A stretch of DNA of 64,000 bases from NCBI GenBank assembly GCA_023014335.1, contig JAECYW010000031.1, positions 434,001 to 498,000 of the forward strand, written 5' to 3'. The notes beneath the pieces were generated by a model. It was not told the DNA's origin, did not search any database, and was given only the letters and a program-made list of their open reading frames with translations. This stretch comes from Galerina marginata (taxonomy: Eukaryota > Basidiomycota > Agaricomycetes > Agaricales > Galerinaceae). Position 1 is the first letter of the stretch. Each line of letters begins with the position of its first letter. Both the position numbers and the translations under genes were made by a program. Shown here piece after piece: positions 59,322 to 64,000 of this stretch.

Positions 59322-60063
59322 CTTATACTGCTTCATCAACGAACACTCCCTCCCCTCTCCAAATCCATGCTGTACAAATAAAAATACCCCTCCAACGAGA
59401 GCACCATCACCTGTGGCATGCTGCCCGACAACGCGACGAGGCTGCGCGTGTCGAAGGACGGCAGGAGGAGGAAGGCAAGGTCGCGGGCAGGCTCCCACAT
59501 CTCGATGAGAGTGTTGGGGAGGTACCCGCCCATGCAGTGAGTGAGGGATTTGGAGAGCTGCATGCATTTGCGGCAGAGGCTTGACCTGGATATGAAGAGG
59601 GGTGAATTGGGGAGATGCGATAAAGGGGAGAAAGAGAAGACGCACGAGACACTGTTCACTTTCTTCTTCTCGACGAACATTACCCGCCCTCCAAGCCCTG
59701 CGTCGACTCGTCCAGCGACTCAGGCGTGATGCTCGCACCCGCACCCGCCCACACACCATCCACTCTCGAGATCGACGGTGTCCTCCCACCCGCACCCGCC
59801 CCACTCCCCAGCTCGAAGATATGCACCACTCACCGCCAACATGGAGCCGGTTAAAGTCATCGAATATGTCTTTGTGTCCCGCGTGCCCTTCCGGAACTGA
59901 TATAGCTTCTCTGCGCATGCGCGAATGACGGTGCCTGTGTCTGAGGACGTGGCGAGCAGGGTGCCGGTACTGTTGATGAAGAGGAGGAGAGGGCGTGAGG
60001 TTGGCTAGCGAATGAGGTAGAAGGTTGATCTGAGGCGCGTCGTCGACGCGCAAAGCAACCATT
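59322..60063 (-). pseudogene. ATG18/WIPI fragment with frameshifts
   Basis: ATG18 family beta-propellers bind phosphoinositides in autophagy through an FRRG motif. The minus strand encodes INSTGTLLATSSDTGTVIR and EKLYQFRKGTRDTKTYSM (an FRKG version of the motif). Further on comes GGYLPNTLIEMWEPARDLAF, then VALSGSMPQVMVLSLEGYFY and, one base out of frame, CSLMKQYK. This matches basidiomycete ATG18 in order. The N-terminal blades and some central sequence are missing, a block between GTVIR and EKLYQF is deleted, and frames change at about 59980 and 59341. It is a decayed partial copy. Confidence 0.72.
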
Positions 60064-61082
60064 TTGCCACAATATCACGTGTGGCAAACGTGTGGCAGTG
60101 TGGGAAGAGCCCTGATTCTGTAGGTCAGGAAGTAGGACACGATCCACCACAAAACCATCGCCAGGAGGTGGGGAACCGGGATAGGTACTGTTGTCAGGCC
60201 TTCTAGGGTGTCCAGGCGATCATAAATAGTCAACATTGATGTTTGGACATATTCAGGTAAAGACTTTAACCGAGGTCAAAATTTGACCGTTCTCATCGAA
60301 ACTGGATATCTCGCAGATTTATTCATGTATTCTAAATGGCCTACGAGTCCGAATCACTGAAAAATTGTATCAATAACGTGAAGTTTCACCTACTTACAGA
60401 GCTTACAACAGGGTTGATTGGCATATCCCATCTCGCTACCAATTCTGAAATTAGAGGTGATGGCTCGTTCTTTGTCGGCGGGCGCTTAAAGTGTTTCCTC
60501 TCTTAACTGCCCTGAAACTTTGCAGGACGCGTGCAATCCAGAACTAGACCTAAGAAGTCTAATGCGGTTATTAGAATTTACAATTTGTAGGCATGAACAT
60601 GTCCATTTTTAAAGCCTTTGATGATCACCAAATTATCCACGTCGTCAGCGGCGATCAGTCTACATTAATTTTAGATTCAAAACTCCGCGGCTAAGAACGT
60701 TCACTACCATGGAAATAAGGGGGCTACATAAATTTATGGCTCTCGAACTCGGATGTGCCTTGGGGCTGAGACTAAGTCGGTGATGACAATCTGCGGACTC
60801 AGAGTCACGTAGTACAATAAAAACAAACCCTCGCAGTCCAGATCGCTGAATGGACCACCTTTGACGTCGGGACTTGAGTTAGACTGCGATGTGAAATCTG
60901 GGATGCTACCTCAACCCGCGAGCACTCGCAGAGTGAGAGCGTCATTTGGCTCAGATATGGCGACATTTGTCTTTTTTTTTAACACCTGATCCTCGGCATG
61001 GTTCAACGACTCTGGCGGTCGACGATGTCGGCCTTCCATCAACTTAGTTGAGATATCAGGCATCCCAGATCTTCCTCACAAG
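60064..61082. other. Intergenic; upstream flank of the DUF6534 duplication
   Basis: No gene recognised. 60470-61170 resembles 42630-43640 in order (CATGxxCATTTTT, GGCGATCAG, ATGGAAAT blocks), with small indels that break any open frame in one or the other copy. Confidence 0.5.
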
Positions 61083-61090
61083 CTATATAG
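61083..61090 (+). promoter_or_regulatory. TATA-like box of DUF6534 gene copy 2
   Basis: CTATATAG about 100 bp before the ATG at 61189, conserved with copy 1. Confidence 0.45.
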
Positions 61091-61188
61091 TATGGGTGCA
61101 GAAGCCCATTCCCTACCACCATTTCCAACTCATTCGTACGAGGAAACTCATCCTATCGAAGTCCACGAAAAATTCAAGCTATACTCAA

Positions 61189-63106
61189 ATGGAGAATTCT
61201 CAAGGCATTGACCTCTCGAAAACTCTGGCACCTCTCTACTGGGGTAATTAATGCTCCACATCATATCTGTATAGTTTCGTGCTGATTTGCGAATTAGGCT
61301 TTGTGGTTTCGTTACTGTGAGGTTTCTGATCGGCGATCCATAACCATTAGGCGCTCACTTTTGATCTTCACGACAATGCTTCGCAGTCTGGGGGGAATCA
61401 CCATCGTCCAAGCGTATATTTACTTCCCAGCTCAACAGGACAGGTTTTTGGCGCGATTCACGGTATGTTTAGTACATGGTACTGGTCCGAGTCCTTCCTC
61501 TGACTCCAGTTTTACCAATTTAGGCGGCTGTCATGCTGCAAGTAACGTTCCTGACATCGCCCTCGAGTTTGTAACTTATAGAACTTCTCCAGAATTTTGG
61601 ATCTTCTTTCTTCAATTTTGATTGCCCAATCGGTTTACTACTACCTCGTGAGTCTTTTCTTCCTTTGGTCGGGAACACAATAAACTTATGTTGCTTGTAG
61701 ATACCACATTTTGGATCACTTCAACCTCTCAGCTCTGTAACACCGTGCGTGGCTAACTTTGGACGATGCTGTTTCTTGAACTAACTTTTGACATAGGGAG
61801 TTGTCAGCTGAATGTCTTGTTTCAACGATGATAACCTTCATGTGGGTCATAATTGACTTTCTATTAGCTCAAGTCATAATTACAGTTAATCCAGCTCCCA
61901 AGCATTCTTCGTATATCAGCTATATAACGGTAAGTTCATCGTTTTTCTTTTAATGATTAGAGTCTGAATTGCCAATTTGTGCAGTAAAAAGATTAGATAG
62001 CACCAGGTGGATCGTTCTCGGATCCATCGTGAGTCGTTTACCACCGAAAGATGAATCGTATTTAAAACTCTCGTTTTCTTTAGGCAGGTTGTGCAATTAT
62101 CGCCTTTGGTAAGTCCTGTAACTTTCCTCGGAAACTAGTGTTACTCAAACTCTACAACTCCTACTTAGCCGGTGGGATTGGTATGTCCTAATCCTGACCC
62201 AATGAAATTGCTTGACCAACAATTCGCAGCATGCGTAGCATCTATGTATGTATTCCATCATGGCGTACTCTCCAATAGGAATGGAACATTTTCCGTAAGT
62301 CCATGGTCTATCCAACGAAATTTAACTGAACAACACATAATGTAGATCTTTTTCGGCGTAGCTAAAGGCTTTGGAGCCGCTACCGACATAATAGCGACTG
62401 CCGCCATGTGTATGTACCTCACTTCTTCGAGGACTGGCATTGAAAGGTTCGTGGAGGTTAATTTCTCTATTCTGCTCTAAGCATGTTAATCCCTATTCCA
62501 GGACAACAACCCTTCTTAACAAGCTCATGCGATATGTGATTCATCGTGGAGTCCTAGTAACACTGATTCAAACCGTCCTGCTGGTGACATTTTATGCTGC
62601 GCCTGATCATCTTTATTGGTGAATATTTCCGTGCTCAATTGTCGCTTCCAGCAAGAATCCGGATCTGATGATCACCTACAGGATCGCGTTCCATATCAAT
62701 GTTACTAAGCTGTATGCAAACACATTTTGTAGGTGGTTTCTGCGTTTTCAAAATACTTTATGTCTGACTGGAACCCGCTTTTACTTCCCATTATCCAGTC
62801 GCAATGTGAGGAAAATTAGTCTACAGAAAAATCAATTTGAAGCTAATAATTCAATCACAAAAGGCTAAATGGAAGAAGAAGCCTCCAAGATACACGAGCT
62901 TCTGCAGGACCACAAAAGCTTGCCTTCCAAAACGAGGAATATAACCTGCGTGAAATTGAGGTGAGTGAATGGATTCGAAGAACGTTTGATGAGCGCAGCC
63001 TGCCAGTAGACCATCGCTTATACAATATGTATAGGAGAATGATGGAACCATACGGTCGGAAAACATGCCGACAATCACGACGACGGTGGAAACATTGGAT
63101 CTGTAA
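61189..63106 (+). CDS. DUF6534-type seven-helix membrane protein, copy 2
   Basis: Paralogue of 43648-45587, same orientation about 17.5 kb away, with the same intron positions throughout. It starts MENSQGIDLSKTLAPLYWG. Helices include GGITIVQAYIYF, LDLLSSILIAQSVYYYL and ITFISQAFFVYQLYN. The DUF6534 core reads TTTLLNKLMRYVIHRGVLV then IQTVLLVTFYAAP. It ends NMPTITTTVETLDL. Splice borders keep frame, including a 7 nt exon (TCGCAAT) near 62800, so it appears functional. Introns have diverged more than exons, consistent with selection on both copies. Confidence 0.78.
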
Positions 63107-64000
63107 GCTGCGGTTAGGAATACTTTATCACTACATATCCCTACACGAAGGCTGTTTGACGGTATATCATTAATAGTATTTTACCACATCTATATTCATG
63201 TAAACTACGTATCCACAAGATTCTAGGGCTGGGTAGTAGTAGAGAGTTAATTTATTTATTTAGTCAGTTATTTGAATTAAGCGCTCATCTTATTAAGCTA
63301 TCTAGCCCTTTCTAAAAAGCGCCGGATTAATTTCCATCACCTCGCTGTCCCCTTGCGGCTCGTTGACACTGAAGACTATGTATGTAATGTCTTACCTCCC
63401 GGAAGTTCTCAAAAGGAACAAGGTATGTATGAGAACACAACATCACACGCAAACCGTAAACGCAAAGCATTTCCCCTTCCTAGCTGTCGTTGAGTGACTG
63501 ACCCCCTTTGAACGTCTGAACATTGAGATCTAATGATCTTCATAAGTAAAGGCGGTTGTGGATTTCGATCACTTTGGATCCATAGCATCAGATAAGATAA
63601 TCCCGAATGGACCGCACCTGAGTGTATTCTGCGCGAGCTCGGAAAGTACATAAGCCTATGAGCTGCTGGGGTTTGTTTTTACACCCTTCCGTTCAATGTT
63701 GCAGCCCTGTCTATAGCTGAAACCTCAAAGGCCGTCTTCCTGACATGATGGGGCCGAAACGCAAGGTTGACAGTGCCATTTGAGATTGAAGGTAACTGCC
63801 AAGGCGATGATATGATATCGCCCATTCGGTGACGTCGTAAATGATCCGAGAACGCACCGGATCAAATTATTGACCGTGATCATAAGCACCGATATCTCTC
63901 GATATCTACCATTTAGAACGTAACCCGCACCAGAACTCTCAGAGCGTTGTCTGGACTCTGGATAAATTTCTGAAGAGCTTTTGAGATAGAAAAGGACTTT
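63107..64000. other. No recognisable gene
   Basis: 3' flank of the DUF6534 copy; short frames only (largest 80 codons, minus). Confidence 0.4.

Overview
The window looks like accessory DNA from a mushroom-forming basidiomycete (Agaricomycetes). Genes are split by many 45-90 bp GT-AG introns. The families present are typical of that class: F-box-like/LRR genes in several copies, a NACHT NTPase, BTB, DUF6534 membrane proteins, an HPP protein, a caspase-like protein and a tandem-domain single-pass membrane protein. No database search was run; family names come from recognising motifs by eye.

Layout. 1-2.5 kb: a minus-strand NACHT-type NLR whose first exon encodes only a short motif. 4-4.8 kb: a two-copy direct repeat. 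6.4-10.3 kb: a membrane-protein gene split by a 1.2 kb inverted-repeat transposon. 11.3-14.6 kb and 23.3-24.7 kb: two copies of a duplicated F-box gene, the first split by a 1.86 kb hAT-like element. 15.3-16.2 kb: a MIS12 fragment with frameshifts and small foldback elements. 17.2-18.5 kb: another F-box-like gene. 19.2-19.9 kb: an unrecognised small protein. 25.8-26.7 kb: a hAT-like MITE. 27-30.3 kb: a 12-exon gene joining a DUF2235/Tle1-like hydrolase to seven WD40 repeats. 30.7-31.5 kb: an HPP protein (minus strand). 33-34.1 kb: a BTB protein. 35-38.5 kb: an F-box-like gene carrying three different inverted-repeat elements. 39.6-41 kb: an unrecognised protein with an internal repeat. 43.6-45.6 kb and 61.2-63.1 kb: duplicated, apparently intact DUF6534 genes. 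46.2-46.5 kb: a small secreted cysteine-rich protein. 47.8-50.7 kb: a caspase-like protein whose expected catalytic His is Gln. 51.7-52.8 kb: an unrecognised four-exon gene. 54-55.4 kb and 57.3-58.5 kb: two genes carrying the same short motif as the NLR. 59.3-60.1 kb: an ATG18 fragment with frameshifts.

How it fits together. The window mixes NLR-type immunity or cell-death genes (NACHT, hydrolase-WD40, caspase-like), expanded F-box/BTB families, decayed fragments of housekeeping genes and at least seven inverted-repeat insertions, several with clean target-site duplications. The most intriguing pattern is that one short hydrophobic/Asn/Gly motif sits at the N-terminus of the NLR and toward the C-terminus of two unrelated proteins. 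That arrangement resembles fungal NLR-effector pairs that signal through shared short motifs. This link is inference.
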